17,106 nt of DNA from CAZESH01 sp964514665 (GTDB lineage: Bacteria; Bacillota; Bacilli; Paenibacillales; KCTC-25726), in contig CAZESH010000062.1 of the NCBI GenBank assembly GCA_964514665.1, positions 1 to 17,106 of the forward strand, written 5' to 3'. Position numbers and translations under genes: made by a program. Positions 1 through 6,085 of the stretch are shown in pieces. Each line of letters begins with the position of its first letter. Positions within the stretch are counted from its first letter, which is position 1. The notes below the pieces were generated by a model. That model worked only from the letters and a program-made list of their open reading frames with translations. It was not told the DNA's origin and ran no database searches.

Positions 1-1
1 G

Positions 2-277
2 CTCAAGGTTCTGGCCCATCCGGTCAGACTTTGCATCATCAACAGATTGCTGGAGAGCGGCAGCAGCAACGTCGGGTCGATCCAAGATTGTCTCGATTTG
101 CCGCAATCCACCATTTCCCAGCATCTGCAGAAGCTCAAAAGCGCGGGAATCGTCAGTGCGAAACGGTACGGCTTGGAAATGCACTATTTCATTGCCGATC
201 CTGTGACGGCGAAATGGTTGAATCAGCTGATTAACCCTTTAAATATAAAATTAACACAGGAGGAGAGAAAATCATGA
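2..277 (+). CDS. ArsR-family transcriptional repressor, 5' end missing
   Basis: The frame is open from the left window edge, so the true start lies outside. The visible 91 residues begin in helix 1 (LAHPVRL) and hold the winged helix-turn-helix recognition region (QSTISQHLQKLK) followed by the beta-wing (SAKRYGLEMHYFI), an order typical of SmtB/ArsR repressors. The ArsR-type CxC metal motif is absent from the expected place. Two single cysteines are visible, one in RLCIINR and one in IQDCLDL, so a thiol or persulfide sensor is possible, though this is inference. The stop overlaps the start of the next gene by 4 bp (ATGA). The regulator therefore probably controls its own operon with the disulfide reductase. 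The family is clear; the ligand is unknown. Confidence 0.85.
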   Translation, partial: LKVLAHPVRLCIINRLLESGSSNVGSIQDCLDLPQSTISQHLQKLKSAGIVSAKRYGLEMHYFIADPVTAKWLNQLINPLNIKLTQEERKS

Positions 278-1977
278 GAAAAACAATTGTGATTATCGGT
301 GGAGTAGCGGGCGGCGCATCGGCAGCGGCAAGGCTGCGCAGATTAGACGAGGAAGCGGAAATTATCCTGTTTGAGAGAGGCGGATACATTTCGTTCGCCA
401 ACTGCGGCCTCCCCTATTACATCGGCGAAACGATCGAAGACCGCGCAAAGCTGCTGGTGCAAACGCCCGAGACGATGAAAGCCCGCTTCAATCTTGACAT
501 CCGCATTCACAGCGAGGTTACCGGGATTGACTCCAAGGCCAAAAAAGTATTCGTCCGTTCAAAAAACAACGGAACCTACGAGCAGCCGTTCGATGCGCTG
601 ATTCTGGCACCCGGCGCCAAAGCGCTGCGGCCGCCGATTCCGGGTATTTCAAATGATAAAATATTAACGCTGCGAAATATTCCCGATACCGACAGAATCA
701 AGGCGGTGGTCGACCAATCCGCAACGCAAAGCGCGGTGGTCATCGGCGGCGGCTACGTGGGGGTAGAAATGGCGGAAAATTTAAGAGAGCGCGGCCTGCA
801 GGTCACCTTGATCGAAGCCGCGCCGCATATTCTTGCTCCGTTCGATTCGGAATTCTCGGCGATAATTGAAAACAAGCTCGAGGATCACGGCATCGGAATC
901 CTGCTTGGAGATGCCGTCAAGGCATTCAACGATGTGGGAAATCAGCTGGAAATCACGCTGCAGAGCGGTAAGAAGCTGAACACCGATTTGGCCATATTGG
1001 CCATCGGCGTGGCGCCGGATACGGCATTCATTAAAGACTCCGGCATCGAAATCGGACAGCGCGGCCATATTCGGGTCGACGATCATATGCAAACAAATAT
1101 CAAAGACATTTACGCTGTCGGCGACGCCATTGAAGTGATCGATCGGATAAACGGCCAGACAACTGCAATCCCCCTGGCCGGTCCCGCCAACAAGCAGGGC
1201 CGCATTGCTGCCGACAATATAGCCGGAATCGATTCTGTTTACAAAGGAACCCAGGGAACGGCAATCCTGAAAATTTTTGATTTGACCGCCGCCAGCACCG
1301 GCAATAACGAACGGACGCTTAAACGGCTGAACCTGCCGTACCGCACGGTTTATGTGCATCCGGGTTCACATGCCTCCTACTATCCTGGAGCCGCCCCGAT
1401 TACGTTAAAGCTGCTTTTTAACGATGAAGGCAAAATACTTGGCGCCCAAGCGGTTGGCCATGAAGGCGTGGATAAGCGAATTGACGTGATCGCCACCGTA
1501 ATCCGCCTGAATGGAAGCGTGGCGGATCTGGCGGAGCTTGAGCTGTCTTACGCCCCGCCGTTCTCATCAGCCAAGGATCCGGTGAATATGGCCGGCTTTA
1601 CGGCGGAAAATATATTAAGCGGCAAAATGCAAGTGATCGTTCCCGAGCAGCTTGCGGACCGCGATCCTGAATCCACCCTGCTGATCGACGTCAGAAACGA
1701 ATCGGAATTTAACTGCGGGGGAATTCCCGGAGCCGTCAACATTCCCGTTGATCTGCTGCGGGAGCGGTTATCCGGTCTTGATCCGCAAAAGGAAATCTGG
1801 GTTTACTGTCAGGTCGGTTTGCGAGGCTATATCGCTTCCCGAATCTTGATGCAACAAGGCTTCCGCGTCAAGAATTTGACCGGCGGCTACAAGCTCTATG
1901 CGGCTTCGCGCTTTATCCCTTCCGGAATAAGCGGTCCGGCCTCGAGACCCGCGGCAAAACCGACATTCCAAGAATAG
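274..1977 (+). CDS. cdr: CoA-disulfide reductase with C-terminal rhodanese domain
   Basis: A 567-residue FAD/NAD(P)H-dependent disulfide reductase of the CoADR-rhodanese fusion type known from Bacillus anthracis; relatives reduce CoA disulfide, CoA persulfide or polysulfide. Residues 9-20 form the FAD-binding GGVAGG motif. Cys44 in SFANCGLPYY is the single redox cysteine that defines this subfamily. Residues 158-168 (GGGYVGVEMAE) bind the nicotinamide nucleotide, and AVGDA at 281-285 is the second FAD motif. Tyrosines in SHASYYPG (about 369) and LSYAPPF (426) match the catalytic tyrosines of CoADR. Residues 455-548 are a rhodanese domain whose active loop carries Cys512 (YCQVGLRG). The start is fixed by AGGAGGAG upstream and by the 4-bp overlap with the ArsR-type gene. 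The likely role is cytoplasmic thiol or sulfane-sulfur homeostasis; the exact substrate cannot be read from sequence. Confidence 0.92.
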   Translation: MRKTIVIIGGVAGGASAAARLRRLDEEAEIILFERGGYISFANCGLPYYIGETIEDRAKLLVQTPETMKARFNLDIRIHSEVTGIDSKAKKVFVRSKNNGTYEQPFDALILAPGAKALRPPIPGISNDKILTLRNIPDTDRIKAVVDQSATQSAVVIGGGYVGVEMAENLRERGLQVTLIEAAPHILAPFDSEFSAIIENKLEDHGIGILLGDAVKAFNDVGNQLEITLQSGKKLNTDLAILAIGVAPDTAFIKDSGIEIGQRGHIRVDDHMQTNIKDIYAVGDAIEVIDRINGQTTAIPLAGPANKQGRIAADNIAGIDSVYKGTQGTAILKIFDLTAASTGNNERTLKRLNLPYRTVYVHPGSHASYYPGAAPITLKLLFNDEGKILGAQAVGHEGVDKRIDVIATVIRLNGSVADLAELELSYAPPFSSAKDPVNMAGFTAENILSGKMQVIVPEQLADRDPESTLLIDVRNESEFNCGGIPGAVNIPVDLLRERLSGLDPQKEIWVYCQVGLRGYIASRILMQQGFRVKNLTGGYKLYAASRFIPSGISGPASRPAAKPTFQE

Positions 1978-2020
1978 CGTCGAAGCATGGCGGCCTGCTC
2001 CGGGCCAATCTCCAGAATAT

Positions 2021-2053
2021 CTTAAGATTTCCTTCAAACTGCTTTGAGATTGT
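2021..2053 (+). promoter_or_regulatory. Three 11-bp direct repeats, candidate OmpR-family operator
   Basis: CTTAAGATTTC, CTTCAAACTGC and TTTGAGATTGT lie head to tail at exactly 11-bp steps, with a TACAAT hexamer just downstream at 2059-2064. OmpR/PhoB-family regulators bind tandem repeats with this period next to the -10 element. The site precedes the secreted-protein gene, which is followed by an OmpR-family regulator and kinase, so autoregulation is a reasonable inference. No good -35 is found at normal spacing from TACAAT, which fits an activator-dependent promoter. Confidence 0.5.
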
Positions 2054-2127
2054 TTCGCTACAATGAAGCTGTGAAATCCTCCATGGGAGGATGCCACATT
2101 ACATTCTCAATACAGGAGGGAAAGAAA

Positions 2128-2640
2128 ATGAAATTGAAATGGAGAAAAGCTATTGGCCTGTTCGCCGCCGTCGCACTGCTGTCCTTAAGCGTTCCTGCCG
2201 TCATATCGGCAGCGAACGGTCAAGGTTTCGGTCAGGCCGGGGCAAGCATGAAGACAGCGGGAGGTATGCTCGGAGGTCCGATGACAGCCGATGTAGAAAG
2301 CTTGCTCGGCATCAGCCGTGAAGACCTGATGGCCGAACGTTCGGCAGGAAAATCGCTTGTGCAAATTGCTGAAGAAAAGGGAATCTCCAAGGATCGACTC
2401 ACGTCCTTAATGCTTCAGCAGCACACGGAACGGGTAGATGCAATGGTCGCGGCAGGACAACTGGACCAAACACAGGCCGAGCAAATGAAAGCGCAAATGC
2501 AAGAACGTGTGCAAGCAATGATTGAACGTACGGAAACCGGCAAACCTGCATGGGCTGGAAAAGGAAACGGAAACGGATTGGGTAAAGGTCAGGGGCATCC
2601 CGGCGCCGGTGCTTGCCGCAGCGCGGGAACGGCAAATTAA
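2128..2640 (+). CDS. Small secreted DUF2680/YckD-like protein
   Basis: A 170-residue exported protein. The ATG was chosen because GGAGGG lies about 7 bases upstream and gives a clean signal peptide (KLKWRK, hydrophobic core, cleavage near VISAA, about residue 28); earlier in-frame starts lack both. The mature part holds two helical segments: SLLGISREDLMAERSAGKS with VQIAEEKGIS, then a coiled, Gln/Glu-rich stretch (TERVDAMVAAGQLDQTQAEQ onward) followed by a Gly/Lys-rich tail with one cysteine. This resembles DUF2680 (YckD-type) secreted proteins of Bacilli, whose function is not established. Its place directly ahead of a two-component system suggests a target or accessory factor of that system. 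The family assignment is from memory of the motif and is moderate. Confidence 0.7.
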   Translation: MKLKWRKAIGLFAAVALLSLSVPAVISAANGQGFGQAGASMKTAGGMLGGPMTADVESLLGISREDLMAERSAGKSLVQIAEEKGISKDRLTSLMLQQHTERVDAMVAAGQLDQTQAEQMKAQMQERVQAMIERTETGKPAWAGKGNGNGLGKGQGHPGAGACRSAGTAN

Positions 2641-2668
2641 TTTGCAGCGATTAGTTTAATACGGATTC

Positions 2669-2694
2669 GGGAGGGAGATCCATCCTCCCTTTTT
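2669..2694 (+). terminator. Rho-independent terminator after the secreted-protein gene
   Basis: GGGAGG and CCTCCC pair around a 9-base loop and are followed by TTTTT. It sits 29 bases after the stop codon and 24 bases before the response regulator start, so it may be partial and let a fraction of transcripts into the two-component genes. I see no separate strong promoter between it and the regulator. Confidence 0.7.
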
Positions 2695-2718
2695 CCTGTT
2701 AAGACGGGAGGATGGGCC

Positions 2719-3273
2719 ATGCCAAAAATTTTGATAGCCGAAGATGAACACAGTATTGCAAATCTGATTCGGGATTCCTTAAACAAGGATGGCTTTAATA
2801 CGGAAACGGCTTATGACGGCGAAGAAGCCCTTGCCAAAGCAGAGCTGTTCAAACCCGATTTGCTTGTGCTAGATATCATGATGCCGAAGATGAACGGATA
2901 TGGGGTGCTGCGCGAGCTGTCCGCCCGAATTCGCGTGATCCTTCGCCGCTCCTCGGGCCAGACGGAATCGGCTGTCATTCGGCGCGGCGATTTGACCATT
3001 GACAGCGACCGCATGGAGATTACACGAGACGGCATACAGTTGACTCTGACGCCGACGGAATTTCGCCTGCTGGTAACACTCGCCAAAACGCCAGGCAGGG
3101 TATTCACCCGCATGCAGTTGCTTGAGGTGCTGGGTGAAGCTTATATCGGATATGACCGCACGCTCGACACGCATATCAGCAATTTGCGAAAAAAAATTGA
3201 AACCGATCCGTCCAATCCCAGAATGATCCTCACCGTATACGGAATCGGCTATAAGCTGGGAGGCGGCGCATGA
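2719..3273 (+). CDS. OmpR-family response regulator with truncated receiver domain
   Basis: 184 residues, against about 225-235 for the family. The receiver begins normally: acidic pocket E8/D9 and phospho-acceptor D52 in LVLDIMMPKMNGYG. After LREL (residues 64-67) the sequence jumps directly to SARIRVILRR, the helix that normally closes the receiver. About 45-50 residues are missing in frame: beta 4, helix 4, beta 5 and most of helix 5, including the conserved Thr/Ser switch and the invariant Lys of the KPF motif. The C-terminal winged helix (about 88-182; TPTEFRLL, RTLDTHISNLRKKIE, VYGIGYKL) is intact. GGGAGG lies 8 bases before the ATG. The stop overlaps the kinase start by 4 bp. Canonical phosphorylation-dependent dimerisation is unlikely; DNA binding may persist. 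A recent deletion or an assembly collapse are both possible. Confidence 0.88.
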   Translation: MPKILIAEDEHSIANLIRDSLNKDGFNTETAYDGEEALAKAELFKPDLLVLDIMMPKMNGYGVLRELSARIRVILRRSSGQTESAVIRRGDLTIDSDRMEITRDGIQLTLTPTEFRLLVTLAKTPGRVFTRMQLLEVLGEAYIGYDRTLDTHISNLRKKIETDPSNPRMILTVYGIGYKLGGGA

Positions 3274-4667
3274 AGCTGCGAACGCGATTTATGCTGCTGC
3301 TCGGATTGATATCGGTCGCCGTTTCGGTTCTGATCGGAATCACTGTATATTACAATCTGAATACAAGCTTTAACCGTTTTGTGGCCTCCAGTCAATCACT
3401 CCGTGTTGAGCAATGGAAGGACATCTTCCTGCAGTATTACGCCGAAAAAGGTTCATGGAAAGGGATTGAGGAGCTTTTGCCCGGACAAGTCGGCAAAGCT
3501 TCGCCACGGATGGGGATGCCGGGCGGAATGGGCAATCACGGCGTATATTGGGACAGAATGGTGATCACGGACAGAGCGAATGTCATAGTAGCCGACACAG
3601 AGAAAGAAAACATCGGTTTCAGCTTTACTCCCGACCGCGCCTTTCTTTCCGCAAGCTTGGAATTTCAGGGGCAGCCCATCGGCATGCTGTGGTATCGTGA
3701 AACGCAAAGAGGCGGGATGGTGGCCTTGGAACGGCAATTTACCCAGGCCGTCAATCGCTCAATTGTATGGAGCGGCATTCTGGCCGTCGTGATCGCGCTT
3801 ATTGTCGGGGCGATTTGGGCAGGCAAAGTCACGCGTCCGCTTGAACAGATGAAGCTAGCTTCCCGTAAAATCTCCGAAGGGGATTTGGACCAGAAGGTCG
3901 AGGTCGGCTCCCGCGATGAGATCGGACTATTAGCGGAATCCTTTAATACGATGGCCGCGACCTTGAAGCGAAATGAATTTCTGCGCAAAAGCCTGGTAGC
4001 CGATACCGCTCATGAGCTGAGAACGCCGCTCTCCATCCTGCGCGGCAAACTGGAAGCAATGCTGAACGGGGAAAATGAGCCCTCCGCGCAGAATATCGCC
4101 TTCATTCATGACGAGGCGGTCAGAATCTCCTATCTGGTCAACGACCTGCAAAATCTCAGCCTTGCCGAAGCAGGCCGTTTGCCCCTTCATATGGAAGCAG
4201 TGGACATTCGCGAGCTGATCCGCAAGATCGCCTCCGCATTTTCACTGGAAGCCGAGAACAAACAAATCGAATTGTCCCTTCAACTTCCGGACGAGCTCCC
4301 CCTTATTCAGGCTGATCCCCTGCGGTTAGAGCAGGTGCTCGTCAATTTATTGGCCAATGCTCTGCGTTATACCCCGACGAAAGGACGGATCGAAATCACC
4401 GTTGTGTCAGATGGCAAATCGCTTTCGATCGCGATTCGCGATTCAGGAACAGGCATTGCGGAGGAAGAAATCCCTTTCGTTTTCGAACGGTTCTACCGCG
4501 GCGACAAAGCCAGATCGCGCAGCGACGGCGGCAGCGGCCTGGGGCTTTCCATTGCCAAGAGCTTCGTGGAACTGCACGGAGGCAAAATGCACGTGGAAAG
4601 CCGGATTGGCGAAGGCAGCGAATTCGTGATTGAATTCCCCGTGCTTCCGCAGCAGTCAACGACATAA
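3270..4667 (+). CDS. Membrane sensor histidine kinase
   Basis: A 465-residue kinase of the HAMP-HisKA-HATPase_c type (BaeS-like layout). Helix 1 spans about 7-28, a roughly 135-residue outside domain follows, then helix 2 at about 166-184. HAMP covers about 185-238 (KVTRPLEQM). The H-box is TAHELRTPLS with phospho-acceptor His248. The ATP-binding part shows the N-box (LLANALRYT, Asn363), G1 (DSGTGI, 391-396) and G2 (GGSGLGLSIAK). The outside domain has a Met/Gly-rich stretch (MGMPGGMGNHG, 81-91) of unknown purpose. Translation is coupled to the response regulator by an ATGA overlap. All catalytic boxes are intact, which contrasts with the damaged receiver of its partner. The ligand is not readable. 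Confidence 0.93.
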   Translation: MKLRTRFMLLLGLISVAVSVLIGITVYYNLNTSFNRFVASSQSLRVEQWKDIFLQYYAEKGSWKGIEELLPGQVGKASPRMGMPGGMGNHGVYWDRMVITDRANVIVADTEKENIGFSFTPDRAFLSASLEFQGQPIGMLWYRETQRGGMVALERQFTQAVNRSIVWSGILAVVIALIVGAIWAGKVTRPLEQMKLASRKISEGDLDQKVEVGSRDEIGLLAESFNTMAATLKRNEFLRKSLVADTAHELRTPLSILRGKLEAMLNGENEPSAQNIAFIHDEAVRISYLVNDLQNLSLAEAGRLPLHMEAVDIRELIRKIASAFSLEAENKQIELSLQLPDELPLIQADPLRLEQVLVNLLANALRYTPTKGRIEITVVSDGKSLSIAIRDSGTGIAEEEIPFVFERFYRGDKARSRSDGGSGLGLSIAKSFVELHGGKMHVESRIGEGSEFVIEFPVLPQQSTT

Positions 4668-4700
4668 TGCAAATTTAATATCCTTGCTGTCGTTTAACCG

Positions 4701-5180
4701 TTATTCCCGTTTTCTGTGCGTGATCAAATTCTCGTCTCCGGTCAGGTACATGTCTATCGGAGGCTTTTCCTTCAAGAAAAAACTTTCCATAAGCAGCGTA
4801 TAATTGACTCTGCGATAAGGATCGTCCTCCCAGACCGGAATTTTCTTGTGCTCGGAGATGTATTCATCCACCGCTTGCTGAACCATATCCAGGTAGTACG
4901 GAATTTGCCTTTCCTCATCCGTGAAAATTTCATAGGTATGCCTGGACATATAATAAGGATGGTTGGGAATGGCCTTTAAATACGGAGCCAGCATCTCGGC
5001 GTCAATGCGGTTGTGCTCCTGAATCAGCACGGAGCGCTTGACGCCGTGCGGCAGATGCTTCTCGTATTCACGCACAGCCCTTTTCATCTGCTCCAGATCG
5101 ACATCCGCATGGGGATAGTGATGATGAACGGGCGGGGGATTGTGGATTTCGGATTTGTGTTTTTTAAACCAGGCCGGCAT
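4701..5180 (-). CDS. Uncharacterised soluble protein (possibly DUF3939-like)
   Basis: A 159-residue protein with a perfect AAAGGAGGT ribosome binding site before the ATG. There is no signal peptide and no membrane segment. The N-terminus is His/Pro-rich (NPPPVHHHYPHADVD), followed by alternating charged helices and aromatic residues (IPNHPYYMSRHTYEIFTDEE; YLDMVQQAVDEYI). The C-terminal part has WEDDPYRRVNYTLLMESFF. It is convergent with the kinase gene and separated from the DoxX gene upstream by a terminator, so it is a single-gene unit. I think it may belong to a Bacilli-restricted DUF (DUF3939 comes to mind) but cannot confirm this. No function can be given. Confidence 0.8.
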   Translation of the reverse strand: MPAWFKKHKSEIHNPPPVHHHYPHADVDLEQMKRAVREYEKHLPHGVKRSVLIQEHNRIDAEMLAPYLKAIPNHPYYMSRHTYEIFTDEERQIPYYLDMVQQAVDEYISEHKKIPVWEDDPYRRVNYTLLMESFFLKEKPPIDMYLTGDENLITHRKRE

Positions 5181-5212
5181 GGGGGCGACCTCCTTTAACT
5201 GTTGTTTGTATT

Positions 5213-5218
5213 ATTATA
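5213..5218 (-). promoter_or_regulatory. Extended -10 promoter for the 4701-5180 gene
   Basis: On the minus strand TGCTATAAT gives a perfect TATAAT with an upstream TGn extension, about 33 bases before the start codon. The -35 region is G-rich and matches poorly. The element lies directly downstream of the DoxX terminator, which supports an independent transcript. Confidence 0.55.
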
Positions 5219-5243
5219 GCATCTCCCCCGCCGGAAACCGATT

Positions 5244-5278
5244 AAAAGGGAGGTTCGCCTCTCTCGAACCTCCCTTTT
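5244..5278 (-). terminator. Strong hairpin terminator of the DoxX gene
   Basis: A 14-bp perfect stem (AAAAGGGAGGTTCG pairing with CGAACCTCCCTTTT) surrounds a 7-base loop. A and T runs on the two flanks allow function on either strand. It follows the DoxX stop by 39 bases and precedes the promoter of the next minus-strand gene. Confidence 0.85.
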
Positions 5279-5317
5279 GCATATATCTTGCCTAAAAACA
5301 GCCGGATATTCAGAAAT

Positions 5318-5830
5318 TCAGGCTTTCACTTTCTCTCCCTCGTCCGCCGTTTTATTGGCCAACCCGCGAAGATAAGGCAGCACATAGTAGTCTAAACCGA
5401 ATTTCCCCGCATTTGCGCCGGCGACAAGCACGAAGATCGCCAGGAATATCATTTGCACATTCGTGCTGGTCGAACCCGAGAACAGGAAGGCAAAGTTCAT
5501 CGTCGCACCCATCAGTGCCGCAAAGGTCGTCAGAAGCCCGAGAATCATCGCCGCGCCGACCAGAATTTCACCCCACTGCACCATGAAGGAAAAGAACCCT
5601 GCATTCGGAATGGCAAAGTGATTGAGAAAGCCGGCCCACCAGCCCTGAACGGCAGGATGCGCACCCGTTGCCTTGGCCGCTGCTCCCTTGAGAAATCCGG
5701 ATGCGTCGAACTTTTCGGCGCCCGTTAATTTTTCCCATCCCGCATGGAGAAATTGCCAACCGAGATACACCCGGAAAATAGTCAATACTGCCGCCGCATA
5801 AACATTCTTTCTTAAAAAACGAACAAACAT
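5318..5830 (-). CDS. DoxX family membrane protein
   Basis: About 170 residues with four hydrophobic helices: near the N-terminus (AAVLTIFRVYLGWQFLHAGWEK), then FFSFMVQWGEILVGAAMILG, FAALMGATMNFAFLFSG and MIFLAIFVLVAGANAGKFG. The R-x-x-x-G-x-x-F-x-x-x-G-x-x-K pattern in helix 1 and the ending GKFGLDYYVLP are typical of DoxX/SURF4-like proteins, which are linked to thiol or quinone redox stress in several bacteria. I chose the ATG at 5830, which has GGAG 9 bases upstream; the in-frame ATG at 5839 touches that GGAG and would leave no spacing. It is transcribed divergently from the drug efflux gene, with a possible Fnr box over its promoter. The family is confident; the biochemical role is not known. 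Confidence 0.88.
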   Translation of the reverse strand: MFVRFLRKNVYAAAVLTIFRVYLGWQFLHAGWEKLTGAEKFDASGFLKGAAAKATGAHPAVQGWWAGFLNHFAIPNAGFFSFMVQWGEILVGAAMILGLLTTFAALMGATMNFAFLFSGSTSTNVQMIFLAIFVLVAGANAGKFGLDYYVLPYLRGLANKTADEGEKVKA

Positions 5831-5897
5831 TTTCCTCATCTCCGTTTCTTGAATTGGATCCCTTTAACTTGTAAGGAATCTTTTTCTTTATGGTTTT

Positions 5898-5926
5898 ATT
5901 GTATGCTTATGTGAATATATTCACAA
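5898..5926 (-). promoter_or_regulatory. DoxX promoter overlapped by a TGTGA-N6-TCACA box
   Basis: On the minus strand TTGTGA (5926-5921) and TACAAT (5903-5898) are 17 bases apart, a good vegetative promoter. The -35 lies inside a perfect palindrome TGTGA-ATATAT-TCACA (5910-5925), the site type bound by Fnr of Bacillus and by Crp relatives. Centred near -26, a bound regulator would block this promoter. A weaker start further downstream would instead put the box at an activating position. Confidence 0.55.
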
Positions 5927-5982
5927 CACTTCTCGCCCCATGTTCATACTTTCTTAAAAAAGATGTGACTATTTGTTTAATT

Positions 5983-6047
5983 TGTGAAATGTATCACAGA
6001 CTGCTGAAACAACCGCCTTGGAAAAATTTATCTACTTATGGCACAAT
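5983..6047 (+). promoter_or_regulatory. Second TGTGA-N6-TCACA box with promoter for the efflux gene
   Basis: A second perfect palindrome TGTGA-AATGTA-TCACA occupies 5983-5998. Downstream, TTGGAA (6018-6023) and CACAAT (6042-6047) are 18 bases apart and could form the promoter of the MFS gene. The box centre would be about 62-63 bases before the predicted transcription start, close to the -61.5 position of class I Crp/Fnr activation. The promoter hexamers are only moderate matches, which suits an activated promoter. Confidence 0.5.
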
Positions 6048-6085
6048 AAATCCTGGTGGGTCCATGACTCAAGGAGGAGAAATCT

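Noticed and set aside
1991..2007. Short GGCC-containing hairpin after the CoADR gene
   Set aside because: Stem is only four to five base pairs and no T run follows, so it is not a convincing terminator.
5964..5968. A third TGTGA element between the two Fnr-like boxes
   Set aside because: Only a half site; no TCACA follows at six bases.
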